A stretch of DNA of 64,000 bases. It comes from Pseudomonadota bacterium (GTDB lineage: Bacteria; Myxococcota_A; Polyangia; GCA-2747355). The stretch spans positions 62,001 to 126,000 of the forward strand of contig JADJDT010000002.1 in NCBI GenBank assembly GCA_016702545.1, given 5' to 3'. This document shows positions 54,070 to 63,970 of the stretch, in pieces. Position 1 is the first letter of the stretch; each line of letters begins with the position of its first letter. The position numbers and the translations under genes were made by a program. Below the pieces are notes generated by a model, which did no database searches, was not told where the DNA came from, and saw only the letters and a list, made by a program, of their open reading frames with translations.

Positions 54070-55076
54070 GAGCCTGTCGTCACCACCCCGAAGGCCCGCA
54101 ACAGCTGCTGGGCGGCGAGCAGGGGCGTGGTCGTGCCCTCGAGGACGGCGTGTTCGAGCGGGCCGAGGGTGGCGCGGACCTCGGGGTGGGCGCGGAGGGC
54201 CTCGTGCAGGCCGCGCTCGACGAGGCCCCACATCCACGCGAGCTGCTGGCGGCGGCGGCGGGCGACCAGCTCGCCCTGCGCTTCGAGCGCGCGGCGGTGC
54301 GCCTCGACGTGAGCCCACAGCTCGTCGAGGCCGGTGCCGCAGCGGGCGCTGCAGGTCACGACCGGCGGCTGCCAGTGCGGCGAGCGCGGCCGCATCAGGT
54401 GGAGCGCGCTCTCGGTCTGCTGCCGGGCCCGACGCGCGGCCAACTCGTTGTCGCCGTCGGCCTTGGTGATCGCCACCAGGTCGGCGAGCTCGAGCACCCC
54501 ACGCTTGATACCCTGGAGCTCGTCGCCGGCGCCGGCGAGCGCCAGCAGCAGGAAGAAATCGACCATCTCGGCGACCGCCGCCTCGGACTGGCCGACGCCG
54601 ACCGTCTCGACCAGCACCACGTCGAAGCCCGCCGCCTCACAGACCAGCAGCGCCTCGCGCGTCGCCTGCGCCACGCCCCCGAGCTCGCGGCCGCTCGGCG
54701 AGGGGCGGACGAAGGCCCGCGGGTGCACGCCCACCCGCTCCATCCGCGTCTTGTCGCCCATGATGCTGCCGCCGCTGAGCTGGCTCGACGGGTCGATCGC
54801 CAACACCGCCAGGCGGTGCCCACGCTCGAGCAGGCGGGCGCCGAGCGCGTCGATGAAGGTGCTCTTGCCGACGCCGGGCACGCCGGTGATGCCGACCCGC
54901 AGCGCGCGGCCGCAGTCGGGCAGCAGCCGCACCAGCAGCTCCTGCGCCAGCAAGCGGTCGCTCGGCCGCTGGCTCTCGACCAGCGTGATCGCGCGCCCGA
55001 GCACGGCCCGGTCACCGGCGCGCACGCCCGCCGCGTAGGCGTCGAGGGTCAGGGTCGGTTGTCGCCCGAGTCGCAT
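54066..55076 (-). CDS. meaB: Methylmalonyl-CoA mutase-associated GTPase MeaB
   Basis: This 336-residue GTPase loads and protects B12 on methylmalonyl-CoA mutase. The G motifs are GVPGVGKST (residue about 65), AIDPSSQLSGGSIMGDKTRM, LVETVGVGQSEA (G3) and AITKAD (NKxD variant). It follows the mutase large-subunit gene by 40 bases on the same strand. The last residues (TTGS) and the TAG stop come from sequence shared with the neighbouring palindromic repeat (CTAGGAGCCTGTCG), so the original C-terminus may have been a little different. Length is normal for the family. Confidence 0.93.
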   Translation of the reverse strand: MRLGRQPTLTLDAYAAGVRAGDRAVLGRAITLVESQRPSDRLLAQELLVRLLPDCGRALRVGITGVPGVGKSTFIDALGARLLERGHRLAVLAIDPSSQLSGGSIMGDKTRMERVGVHPRAFVRPSPSGRELGGVAQATREALLVCEAAGFDVVLVETVGVGQSEAAVAEMVDFFLLLALAGAGDELQGIKRGVLELADLVAITKADGDNELAARRARQQTESALHLMRPRSPHWQPPVVTCSARCGTGLDELWAHVEAHRRALEAQGELVARRRRQQLAWMWGLVERGLHEALRAHPEVRATLGPLEHAVLEGTTTPLLAAQQLLRAFGVVTTGS

Positions 55077-55116
55077 GCGTGCGGCGGTGGCGGCGCGCCG
55101 GGGCGGCGGCCCGGCG

Positions 55117-57321
55117 CTAGGCCGCGCCCACCAGCTCGGGATCGAGCTGCGTCAGGAGCTGCTGCGCGGCGACGTGCGCCACGGTGCCGGGGCCGAAGAT
55201 GGCGGCCGCGCCGGCCTGGCGCAGCGCCGCGTGGTCCTGCGGCGGCACGACGCCGCCCACGACGATCAGGATATCGGCGCGGCCGAGGCGGGTCAGCTCG
55301 CCGCGCAGCGCGGGCACCAGCGTCAGGTGGCCGGCCGCCAGCGAGCTGACGCCGACCACGTGCACGTCGTTCTCGACCGCCTGGCGCGCGGCCTCCTCGG
55401 GCGTCTGGAACAAGGGCCCGACGTCGACGTCGAAGCCCATGTCGGCGAAGGCGGTGGCGATCACCTTCTGGCCGCGGTCGTGGCCGTCCTGGCCCAGCTT
55501 GGCCACCAGCAGGCGCGGCCGCCGCCCCTCGCGCTGGGCGAAGTTCGCCGCCAGGCGCCGGACCCGCGTCAGCGCCTCGTCCTGCTCGCCGAGCTCGCCG
55601 CTGTAGACGCCGCTGATCGCGTGGAGCTGCGCCTGGTGGCGGCCGTAGACCCGCTCCAGCGCCGCGCTGATCTCGCCGACGGTGGCCTTGGCCCGCGCGG
55701 CCTGCACCGCGAGCTCGAGCAGATTGCCCGTGCCGCTGCTCGCCGCCTGCGTCAGCGCGCCCAGCGCCGTCTCGACCGCGCCGGCATCGCGATCGGCGCG
55801 CAGGCGCTCCAGCCGCGCGACCTGCGCCTTGCGCACCGCCGTGTTGTCGACCTGCAGAATCGACAGCTCGGGCTCGTGCTCGAGGCGCTCGGCGTTGACG
55901 CCGACGATCACCTGCCGCCCGCTGTCGATGCGGGCCTGGGCGCGAGCGGCGGCCTCCTCGATGCGCATCTTCGGCAGCCCCGACTCGATCGCGCGCGCCA
56001 TCCCGCCGAGCTGCTCGATCTCCTGGATGTGCGCCCAGGCGCGCTGCGCCAGCTCGTGCGTCAGGCGCTCGACGTAGTAGCTGCCGCCCCAGGGGTCGAT
56101 CACGCGGCAGCTCCCGCTCTCCTGCTGCAGGAAGAGCTGGGTGTTGCGGGCGATGCGCGCGCTGAAGTCGCTCGGCAGCGCCAGCGCCTCGTCGAGCGAG
56201 TTGGTGTGCAGCGACTGGGTGTGGCCGTGCACTGCGGCCATCGCCTCGATGCAGGTGCGCATCACGTTGTTGTAGGGGTCCTGCGCCGTCAGGCTCCAGC
56301 CGGAGGTCTGGCAGTGCGTGCGCAGACAGAGCGACTTGGGGCTCTTCGGGCTGAAGGCCTGCAGCAGGTTGGCCCAGAGCAGGCGCGCGGCGCGCAGCTT
56401 GGCCACCTCCATGAAGAAGTTCATGCCGACGCCCCAGAAGAACGAGAGGCGCGGCGCGAAGGCGTCGACGGCGAGGCCGCTCCGTACGCCCGTGCGCACG
56501 TACTCCAGGCCATCGGCGAGGGTGTAGCCCAGCTCGATGTCGGCCGTCGCCCCGGCCTCCTGCATGTGGTAGCCGGAGATGCTGATGCTGTTGAAGCGCG
56601 GCATCTGGCGCGCGGTGTAGCCGAAGATGTCGCCGATGATCCGCATCGAGGGCGCCGGCGGGTAGATATAGGTATTACGAACCATGAACTCCTTGAGGAT
56701 GTCGTTCTGGATCGTGCCGCTGAGCTGCGCCGGCTTCACCCCCTGCTCCTCGGCCGCGACGATGTAGAGCGCCAGCACGGGCAGCACGGCGCCGTTCATC
56801 GTCATCGACACGCTCATGCGATCGAGCGGGATGCCGGCGAAGAGGATGCGCATGTCGTAGATCGAGTCGATCGCCACGCCGGCCATGCCGACGTCGCCGA
56901 GCACCCGCGGGTGGTCGCTGTCGTAGCCGCGGTGCGTGGCCAGGTCGAAGGCGATCGAGAGCCCCATCTGGCCGGCGGCGAGGCCGCGGCGATAGAAGGC
57001 GTTGCTCTCCTCGGCGGTCGAGAAGCCGGCGTATTGCCGAATCGTCCACGGGCGCTGCACGTACATCGTCGCGTAGGGTCCGCGCACGAAGGGCGGCAGG
57101 CCGGGCATCGTCGCCAGATGGCTCAGCCCCTCGAGATCGGCGGCCCCATAGACCGGCGCCACGGCGATCTGCTCGGGCGTGGTCCCCCGCTGTGCGGCGA
57201 GCGGCCGGCCGGCCTCCGCGACGGCGAGCCGTTCCCAGGCCGCCCGGTCGACCGGGGTCGTCGGGGCGCCGGACGCGGCGTCCCACAGGGGCACGTTGCG
57301 GTAGTCGGGAAGAGGGCTCAT
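55117..57321 (-). CDS. mutB: Methylmalonyl-CoA mutase, large (alpha) subunit
   Basis: This 734-residue enzyme interconverts methylmalonyl-CoA and succinyl-CoA using adenosylcobalamin. The TIM barrel shows RPWTIRQYAGFSTAEESNAF, FDLATHRGYDSDHPRVLGDVG and NSISISGYHMQEAGATADIE. The B12 domain has LVAKLGQDGHDRGQKV (the DxHxxG cobalamin-binding motif, near residue 608) and VSSLAAGHLTLVP. Its ATG overlaps the stop of the small subunit (ATGA at 57,321-57,318). It serves propionate, odd-chain or branched-chain catabolism. Confidence 0.96.
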   Translation of the reverse strand: MSPLPDYRNVPLWDAASGAPTTPVDRAAWERLAVAEAGRPLAAQRGTTPEQIAVAPVYGAADLEGLSHLATMPGLPPFVRGPYATMYVQRPWTIRQYAGFSTAEESNAFYRRGLAAGQMGLSIAFDLATHRGYDSDHPRVLGDVGMAGVAIDSIYDMRILFAGIPLDRMSVSMTMNGAVLPVLALYIVAAEEQGVKPAQLSGTIQNDILKEFMVRNTYIYPPAPSMRIIGDIFGYTARQMPRFNSISISGYHMQEAGATADIELGYTLADGLEYVRTGVRSGLAVDAFAPRLSFFWGVGMNFFMEVAKLRAARLLWANLLQAFSPKSPKSLCLRTHCQTSGWSLTAQDPYNNVMRTCIEAMAAVHGHTQSLHTNSLDEALALPSDFSARIARNTQLFLQQESGSCRVIDPWGGSYYVERLTHELAQRAWAHIQEIEQLGGMARAIESGLPKMRIEEAAARAQARIDSGRQVIVGVNAERLEHEPELSILQVDNTAVRKAQVARLERLRADRDAGAVETALGALTQAASSGTGNLLELAVQAARAKATVGEISAALERVYGRHQAQLHAISGVYSGELGEQDEALTRVRRLAANFAQREGRRPRLLVAKLGQDGHDRGQKVIATAFADMGFDVDVGPLFQTPEEAARQAVENDVHVVGVSSLAAGHLTLVPALRGELTRLGRADILIVVGGVVPPQDHAALRQAGAAAIFGPGTVAHVAAQQLLTQLDPELVGAA

Positions 57322-59515
57322 AGCGGAACTCCAAGCTGCTGCAGCAGCGCCGCGAGCGCTTGCTCCGCGTCGCCGCCGAGTGAGACGAAGTGGTCGATGC
57401 CGGCGGCGCGGTAGGCCGGCTCACGCTCGCCCGGCCGCCCGGCGAGCACGACGAAGCGGGCCCCGCGCTCGCGCAGCGCGCGCGCCAAGGGCTCGGCGTG
57501 CTCGGCGTAGGCCTCGTCGGTCGAGCAGATCGCCGCGCCCTCGGCGCCGCTGGTGGCGAAGGCCGCCGCGGCCTCGTCGGGCGTCGCGAAGCCATCGTTG
57601 CCGAGCGGCTCGAGACCGCCCGCTTGCAGCAGGTTGGTGGCGAACTCCGCGCGCGCGCGATGCTGCGGGATCGGGCCAAGGTTGGCGAGGAAGACGCGCG
57701 GCGGTCGGCCGTGGATGGCGGCGTAGGCCTCACTGGCGTCGCGCAGGCGCTCGAAGGGCGCCGCGTCCCGGCGCGGCTCGAGCGGCTCGGGCAAGGCCGG
57801 GCGCCCGCCGGCGCCCGCCTGGAGCAACGCGGCGAGCTGGCCGAGCGTGGCCCCGGCCGCGGCGCCGTCGATCGCCGCGGCCATCAGCGCGCCGGGCTCG
57901 AGGGGAGCGTCGGTGCTCAGCCGCGCCGCCAGGCCCGCGGTGGCGGCGGCCTGCGGGTGTGCCTTGCGGTGCTCTGCCAAAGCCGCAGCCGCCTCGGCGC
58001 GCAGGCTCGCGGCCGCGGGCGCCGAACGCTCGACACGCCGCTCGTGAATATCGGCGAACTCGCTCACGCCAGTCAGCGGCTGACGGCGCTTAGCGGTCGC
58101 TTCGTGGCGCCGGCGCGCGGCCTCGCCGATCCAGCGGCCGACCGCGCCGCTCAGCAGCGCGCGCGCCATTCCGCCCTCGGTCTCGATCTGCTGCAGCACC
58201 TTCCAGCCGGCCTCGGCCAGACTGCGGGTCGCCGCCTCGACGTACCAGCTCCCGCCGGCGGGATCGAGCACCCGGCCGAGCTCGGCCTCGTCGCGCAGGA
58301 TCGTCTGCGTGTTGCGGGCGAGGCGCCGCGATCCCTCGTCGCTCGGCCCGAGGGCTTCGTCGAAGGGACCGGTGGTCAGCGCCTCGACCCCGGCGGCCGC
58401 GGCGGCAAAGCCCTCCACCGTCGTGCGCAACAGATTGACCCATGGGTCGCGGGCGGTCTTGGTGCGCGAGGCGGTGCAGGCGTGGATGCGCATGCGCTGC
58501 GCCGGCGCTGTCCCCCCCGCCGCGGCCACCAGGCGCGCCCAGGTCAAACGTGCGGCGCGCAGCTTCGCCAGCTCGAGAAACACGTCGCGGCCGACAGCCA
58601 GGCGGAAGGTGAGCTGCTCGGCAGCGGCGTCGAGCGGCAGGCCCGCGTCGGTCAGCCGGCGCAGGTAGGCCGCGCCCGTGGCCAGGGCCAGACCAAGCTC
58701 CTGCCCTGCCGTGGCGCCGGCGTCGTGATAGGCGAGCGTCGAGACCGTCACCGCGCGCAGCTGCGGGGCGTGCGCCGCGGTCCAGCCCGCCAGATCGGCG
58801 AGCTGCTGCAGCAAGCGCTCGAGCGCGCAGGGCAGGCGCCCCTCGGCCGCCAGGGTGCCCAAGGGATCGGCCCCGCAGGCGCCGCGCAAGACCGCGGGCG
58901 CGAGGCCACGCCGGCGCGCCAGCGCCACCAGCGCCGCGGCGGCCGGGAGCGCGCTGCTGCCGGCGTCGAGATCGATCGCCACCTGCTGCAGGTCGACCCG
59001 CGCCAGCAGCGCGTCGAGGGCCTCGACCTGCGCGGCCAGCACGCCGTCGACCGGCGTCACGGGACCCGAACGCGCGGCGAGGTCTGGATCGCTGCCGCCG
59101 CGCAACGAGCGGTCGAAGGTGATCCACAGCGAGCGCGCGCCGTGGCCGAGCTCGTCGGCGACGATGCGCGCGGCCAGCGCCGGGTCGGGGGCGGCGATCC
59201 GCGCGCGCACGTCCCAGCCGCCCGGCGCGGGCACGGGCGCGCTGCCGCGCGTGAAGGGCGGCAGCCCGGGCAGGCCGGCGACGTCGCCCGCGAGCGCCCC
59301 TTCTGCGCTATAGAGCGGCTCGATGCGCAGACCGTCCTCGGTGCTGCTGACCAGGCGCTTGTCGAAGGGCGCTCCCTTGAGGTCTTCCTCGACGACGGCA
59401 CGCCAGTTGCTCAGGCTGACCGGCGCGGCGACCGGCGCGGCGACCGGCGCGGCGGCGCGGCGAAAGGGAAACGAAGCGCGTGTTCGTGCGATGGCTCTTG
59501 CGGTTGGCTGGACAT
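57318..59515 (-). CDS. mutA: Methylmalonyl-CoA mutase, small (beta) subunit, frame break near the start
   Basis: The frame encodes a mutase-like barrel (PAPGGWDVRARIAAPDPALA, TVSTLAYHDAGATAGQELGLALATG, RMRIHACTASRTKTARDPWVN) and a degenerate cobalamin domain without DxHxxG (VFLANLGPIPQHRARAEFATN), as expected for the non-catalytic subunit. Upstream of GTG 59234 it stays open and encodes the real N-terminus (LSNWRAVVEEDLKGAPFDKR and LPGLPPFTRG). The likely ATG (59515, with a GGGAG site) is in another frame. One lost base in the 59,440-59,480 repeat-rich stretch would join them into about 732 residues. Translation from a start near 59,400 is the alternative. Confidence 0.85.
59418..59453 (-). 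repeat. Three 12-bp repeats in the mutA N-terminus
   Basis: GACCGGCGCGGC occurs three times (59,418-59,429; 59,430-59,441; 59,442-59,453), coding A-A-P-V on the minus strand. The reading-frame break lies right beside it. Confidence 0.7.
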
Positions 59516-59875
59516 GCCTGCTCCCTACCTGCGATGGGCGCCGATACTAGTCGCAGCGGGCCGCGGAGTCGATGGTCCGGTGGGCTGCGGGGCGAGGGCC
59601 ACGGGGGCGTCGACGACAGGCGGGCGGGAGATGGCGATGAGCGGCGGTTCGAGCACGCAACTTCTCGCAGGCACGAGCCGAAAAGGGAGCCGTCGGTTCG
59701 CACGGGCTTCCGTCGCGGACCGGCCGCTGCGCGGCGGGCCCACCACTGGGTTCGCGGCGGGGGCCCGAGCCCGGCGTTCGGCCGCGCCGTCGCAAGGGCG
59801 GCGTGGCGGACGAGCCGGACTGGCCCGACCCACGCTGGATGCCGGGGGCCCTCCCGGCCGGAAGGAGCACTTGCC
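59516..59875. other. Gap between mutA and the MopE-like gene, no gene seen
   Basis: The 360 bases between the divergent genes contain open frames only as shadows. No convincing promoter pair was found. A GGAAGGAG ribosome-binding site near its right end belongs to the lipoprotein gene. Confidence 0.4.
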
Positions 59876-61009
59876 ATGACTGGTCGTCCTGTCCCGCTCT
59901 CACGCCGCCCGCGCGCCGGGCTCGCGCCCGTGGGCCTGCGCTTGGTTTCCCTCCTGGCTTTCCCACTGGCCCTCACGGGTTGCACGAGCGAAACCGCCGA
60001 CTACTGCGACGATCTGACGCCCTGCGGCGCGGGTTACCGGTGCAACGTCGCCATGCTCACCTGCGTGGCGGTGCCTCGCGCGAACGCCGACCGCGGGCCT
60101 GGTCGCGGCGGGAGCGATGGCAGCGTGGGCCGCGTCGGTGGGGACGCGGCTCCGGACGCCGGCAGTGACGCGGCCGGCCCAGGTCGCGCGGACCGCGACC
60201 GTGACGGGGATCCCGATCTCACCGACTGCGCCCCTGACAACGCGGCCGTCGCGCACGGCAAGGCCGAGACCTGCAACCAGGGCTTGGACGATGACTGCGA
60301 CGGCGTAGCCGATGGCGTGGACAGCCAGGGCTGCCTTGTCTATTACGCCGACCGCGACGGGGACGCCTTCGGCGCGGCGGGCGAAGGCCAGTGTCTATGT
60401 GCACCCAAGGCGCCACACCTGGTGATCAACGATCGCGACTGCGGCGATGGCGATGCCGACATCAAGCCGGGCGCGCGCGAGCGCTGCAACCGCATCGACG
60501 ACGACTGCGACCAGCTCACCGACGAGGCCGACGGACCCCTTCCGCCGATCGAATGCAAGATGTTCTACCCGGACGCCGACCATGACGGCTTCGGCGCCGC
60601 CGCCGGCGGCAAGTGCCTCTGCGCCGGCAACGCGGAGGTCCCGGCGACCAACCGCGAGGACTGCTACGACGGCAACTTCGAGGCCAAGCCCGGCCAGACC
60701 AAACTCTTCGAGCGCGACCGCGGCGATGGGTCCTTCGACTACGACTGCGATGGCCTGGCCACGCCGAGCGTCAAAGCGTCAACGAACGCTAGCTGCGAGT
60801 GGGTGAATCAGTCCGATAACCCCGACGCCGAAGTTTGGGAGTGCGTTGCCCGCTTCCAGCAACTCCCGCCAGTAGTCTGGGTGGGCAGCGTGCCCGCTTG
60901 CGGCGCAGAGGGTGTGTTCTCCCGAGGTTGCGTGGACGACGGCATCATGGGGATGACGGGGGCCTACTGTCACCTTGGACGGACCTCGCGAGTCCAGGGC
61001 TGCCGCTGA
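59876..61009 (+). CDS. MopE-like lipoprotein with DxDxDG calcium-type repeats
   Basis: This 377-residue protein has a lipobox (LLAFPLALTGCTS) and a Cys-rich start (CDDLTPCGAGYRCNVAMLTC). Repeats of the MopE type follow: DRDRDGDPDLTDCAPDNAAV, ETCNQGLDDDCDGVADGVDS, YYADRDGDAFGAAGEGQCLC, RCNRIDDDCDQLTDEADG and YPDADHDGFGAAAGGKCLC. The DxDxDG loops probably bind calcium, and the paired Cys stabilise the surface protein. ATG 59876 has a GGAAGGAG site. Such proteins are very numerous in Myxococcota; the ligand is unknown. Confidence 0.82.
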   Translation: MTGRPVPLSRRPRAGLAPVGLRLVSLLAFPLALTGCTSETADYCDDLTPCGAGYRCNVAMLTCVAVPRANADRGPGRGGSDGSVGRVGGDAAPDAGSDAAGPGRADRDRDGDPDLTDCAPDNAAVAHGKAETCNQGLDDDCDGVADGVDSQGCLVYYADRDGDAFGAAGEGQCLCAPKAPHLVINDRDCGDGDADIKPGARERCNRIDDDCDQLTDEADGPLPPIECKMFYPDADHDGFGAAAGGKCLCAGNAEVPATNREDCYDGNFEAKPGQTKLFERDRGDGSFDYDCDGLATPSVKASTNASCEWVNQSDNPDAEVWECVARFQQLPPVVWVGSVPACGAEGVFSRGCVDDGIMGMTGAYCHLGRTSRVQGCR

Positions 61010-61042
61010 TGATGAGGCCCGGAGCCGGTCTCGATCGCGCCC

Positions 61043-62581
61043 CTACTCGCTGACGCGGGGCTGGCGGCGCAGGAAGGTCGGGATGTCCATCTCGTGATCG
61101 TCGGGCATCCCACCGAGGCTGGGGTGCAGCGCGGGGACGGCCTGGGCCGCCGTCGGAGCGCGGCGTAGCGGGCGGGCCGGCGTGCGCGCGGGCTCGCGTC
61201 CGGCCTCCGCCACGGCATAGCCGTAGCCTGCGGAGACGGTCGCCACGCTGACGGCCGTCTCCTCCTCCGGTTGCTCGCGCGAGAGCAAGGCCGCGCTGGC
61301 CATCGGCGCCGTGGGTCGCGTCGCAGGCGGCGCATAGGCAAGATTGAGCTCGGAGGGCGCGCTCGGCGCGTAGAAGGGCTCGCCGGCCGGCGCGTGCAGC
61401 GCGGGCTGGTCGAAGTGCTGCGAGAGGCCCGGGCGCGGCGGGGGACCATAACCCTGGCCGTAGCCCTGGCCGTAGCCCTGTAAGGGGCCCTGTGCGGGGC
61501 CCTGCGCGCGGCCCTGGCCGTAGCCCTGCCCATAGCCCTGCGCGTGCCCCGCCAAGCCGCCCTGGCTGAACGCGCGCCCCTGCGCCGCGCCGACCATGCG
61601 TCCGCGCTCGGCGCTGACCGAGGGCCGCTCGAAGCCCGTGGCGATCACGGTGATTCGCACCTGGTCCTCGAGGTTGGCGTCGATCACCGACCCGAAGATG
61701 ATGTTCGCGTCCTCGTGGGCCGCTTCCTGGATCAGCGAAGCGGCCTCGTTGATCTCGGTCAAGGTCAGGTCCGGTCCGCCCGTGATGTTGATCAAGATGC
61801 CCGTGGCACCCTCGATGCTGATGTCCTCGAGCAGCGGGCTCGAGATCGCCTGCTGCGCCGCCTCGATCGCCTTGCGGTCCCCGGTGGCGTGACCGGTGCC
61901 CATCAGGGCGTGGCCCTTCTCGCTCATCACCGTCCGCACATCGGCGAAGTCGACGTTGATGAAGCCGTGGATGACCACCAGGTCGGAGATGCCCTGCACC
62001 GCGTTGAGCAGCACGTCATCGACCTTGCGGAAGGCATCCAGCATCGTCGTCGCCTGACCGGCCACGCTGAGCAGACGCTGGTTGGGAATGGTGATCAGCG
62101 TGTCGACCTGCTCTTGCAGCGCCTCGATCCCGGCCTCGGCCTGCCGCAGGCGCTTGCGCCCCTCGAACATGAAGGGCTTGGTCACCACGCCGACCGTCAG
62201 GGCGCCCAGCTCCTTGGCGATCTTGGCGATGATCGGGGCCGCGCCCGTGCCGGTGCCGCCGCCCATGCCCCCGGTGATGAAGACCATGTCGGCGCCCTGC
62301 AGCACCTCGCGGATGCGCTCGTTGGTCTCCAGCGCCGACTCGCGACCGACGTCCGGGTTGGCACCTGCGCCCAGCCCGCGCGTCAGCTCGCTGCCGAGCT
62401 GAATCTTGGTCGGTGCGAGGTTGGCCTCGAGCGCCTGCAGATCCGTGTTGGCCGCGATGAAGTCCACGCCGTCGAGCGCCGACGCGATCATCGTGTTGAT
62501 CGCGTTGCCGCCGCCGCCGCCGACGCCCACGACCTTGATGCGCGCCTGCGTCGCTGCCTCGTCCAGTTCGATCAGTGCCAT
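61043..62581 (-). CDS. ftsZ: Cell division protein FtsZ
   Basis: This 512-residue tubulin homologue forms the division ring. Motifs: VGVGGGGGNAINTM, AANTD, the G-box GGMGGGTGTGAAPIIAKIAKELG (residues about 106-128) and the T7-loop region FINVDFADVRTVM. The C-terminal peptide EMDIPTFLRRQPR binds FtsA and ZipA-type partners. It is longer than typical because of a linker of about 180 residues containing YGQG repeats. ATG 62581 is 29 bases after ftsA. It should be co-transcribed with ftsA. Confidence 0.97.
   Translation of the reverse strand: MALIELDEAATQARIKVVGVGGGGGNAINTMIASALDGVDFIAANTDLQALEANLAPTKIQLGSELTRGLGAGANPDVGRESALETNERIREVLQGADMVFITGGMGGGTGTGAAPIIAKIAKELGALTVGVVTKPFMFEGRKRLRQAEAGIEALQEQVDTLITIPNQRLLSVAGQATTMLDAFRKVDDVLLNAVQGISDLVVIHGFINVDFADVRTVMSEKGHALMGTGHATGDRKAIEAAQQAISSPLLEDISIEGATGILINITGGPDLTLTEINEAASLIQEAAHEDANIIFGSVIDANLEDQVRITVIATGFERPSVSAERGRMVGAAQGRAFSQGGLAGHAQGYGQGYGQGRAQGPAQGPLQGYGQGYGQGYGPPPRPGLSQHFDQPALHAPAGEPFYAPSAPSELNLAYAPPATRPTAPMASAALLSREQPEEETAVSVATVSAGYGYAVAEAGREPARTPARPLRRAPTAAQAVPALHPSLGGMPDDHEMDIPTFLRRQPRVSE
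61452..61547 (-). repeat. Period-12 repeats in the FtsZ linker
   Basis: Units such as CCCTGGCCGTAG (61,452-61,463; 61,464-61,475; 61,512-61,523) and variants at 61,524-61,547 encode Y-G-Q-G on the minus strand, interrupted by a Q-G-P block. Confidence 0.75.
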
Positions 62582-62610
62582 GTTGTCGGTCCTCCTCGTC
62601 GTTCACACCG

Positions 62611-63831
62611 CTAAAAAACTCGAGCCAACCAATCCTTGACGCGGCCGCCAATTCGAACGCGCTCGGTGCGCGGGCGGAAGAGCTGCGCCGCGGCTCGCCG
62701 CGCGCCGTACTGGACCAGACCCACGCTGGTCGCGAACTTCGGGCTGCGTACCACGTCGAGCAGCCCGCCGACCTTGTGCGGTGCCCCGCGGCGCACGGGA
62801 AAGCCGAGCACCTCTTCGGCCAGCTCGGGCATCCCGGTCATGATCGTCGCGCCGCCCGTCAGCACCGCTCCCGAGGCCAGCAGATCCTCGTAGCCGGCCT
62901 TCGCCAGCTCGCGCCGCACCAGCAAGAACATCTCCTCCACGCGAGGCTCGATGATCTCGCAGAGCACGCGCCGCGAGAGCCGCCGCGCCGGCCGCCCGCC
63001 GACCGACGGCACCTCGATCTCCTCCTCGGGATCGATCATCGCGCTCTTGGCGCAGCCCCAGCGCTGCTTGACCGCCTCGCCCTCGGCCGACGGGGTGCGC
63101 AGCCCGACCGCGATGTCGTTGGTGATGTGGTTGCCACCGACGCCGAGGCACGCCGTATAGACGATCGCCCCGTCGTTGAAGATCGTCAGGTCGGTCGTCC
63201 CACCACCGATGTCGATCAGCACCACGCCCAGCTCGCGCTCGTCCTCGTGCAGCACGGCCTCGGCGCTCGCCAGCGGCTGGAGCACCAGCTCCGCCACCTG
63301 CAGATCGCAGCGCTGGCAGCACTTGACCACGTTCTGCGCGCTGGTCACCGCCGCGGTGACGATGTGCACGCGCGTCTCCAGCCGCACGCCGCTCATCCCC
63401 AGCGGCTCCTTGATGCCGTCCTGGCCGTCGACGACGAAGTCCTGCGGCAGCACGTGGACGATCTCGTTGTCCATCGGGATCGCGACCGCCTTGGCGGCAT
63501 CGATCACGCGCGCGACGTCGCTGGCGGCGACCTCGCCGTCCTTCACCGCGACGATGCCGTGGCTGTTCAGCCCGCGAATGTGCCCACCCGCGATCCCGGC
63601 GTAGACCGTCGAGATCTCGCAGCCGGCCATCAGCTCGGCTTCCTCGACCGCGCGCTTGATCGCGGCCACGGTGTTGTCGATGTGCGTGATCACGCCGCGG
63701 CGCAGCCCACGCGAGGCGGCCGTGCCGACACCGATCACGTCGATGCCCTCGTCGGTCAGCTCGCCGACGATGGCCGCGATCTTGGTCGTGCCGATGTCCA
63801 AGCCGACGATGATCTCTTCACGCTTTGCCAT
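62611..63831 (-). CDS. ftsA: Cell division protein FtsA
   Basis: This 406-residue actin-like ATPase anchors FtsZ to the membrane. It starts with IIVGLDIGTTKIAAIVGE (phosphate 1), has the SHUGS/1C region (RGLRRGVITHIDNTVAAIKR), GVVLIDIGGGTTDLTIFNDG (phosphate 2) and AVLTGGATIMTGMPELAEE (adenosine motif). The C-terminal amphipathic helix is VKDWLARVF. ATG 63831 follows an AGAAGG ribosome-binding site. It lies directly upstream of ftsZ in the conserved order. Confidence 0.97.
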   Translation of the reverse strand: MAKREEIIVGLDIGTTKIAAIVGELTDEGIDVIGVGTAASRGLRRGVITHIDNTVAAIKRAVEEAELMAGCEISTVYAGIAGGHIRGLNSHGIVAVKDGEVAASDVARVIDAAKAVAIPMDNEIVHVLPQDFVVDGQDGIKEPLGMSGVRLETRVHIVTAAVTSAQNVVKCCQRCDLQVAELVLQPLASAEAVLHEDERELGVVLIDIGGGTTDLTIFNDGAIVYTACLGVGGNHITNDIAVGLRTPSAEGEAVKQRWGCAKSAMIDPEEEIEVPSVGGRPARRLSRRVLCEIIEPRVEEMFLLVRRELAKAGYEDLLASGAVLTGGATIMTGMPELAEEVLGFPVRRGAPHKVGGLLDVVRSPKFATSVGLVQYGARRAAAQLFRPRTERVRIGGRVKDWLARVF

Positions 63832-63970
63832 GGTGCCGCCTTCTGCTGCAGAGCGCTCGCCGCCGCCTCCGGCCCGCGCCTTCGCGCCGCGTCGCCCCGG
63901 TCACTTCAGTCGCATCGCCCAAACGGTCGCGCTGCCGAGCTCGTTGCCGCGCGTCGGGTCGGGTGCTTCG

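Noticed and set aside
55075..57414. Long open frame on the plus strand (779 codons) opposite the mutase large subunit
   Set aside because: It is the antisense of mutB; its product is Arg/Ala/Leu-rich without domains, as expected from codon bias in GC-rich DNA.
57390..59879. Plus-strand open frame of about 829 codons opposite mutA
   Set aside because: The minus strand carries the clear mutase subunit; the plus product shows low-complexity Gly/Arg/Gln text only.
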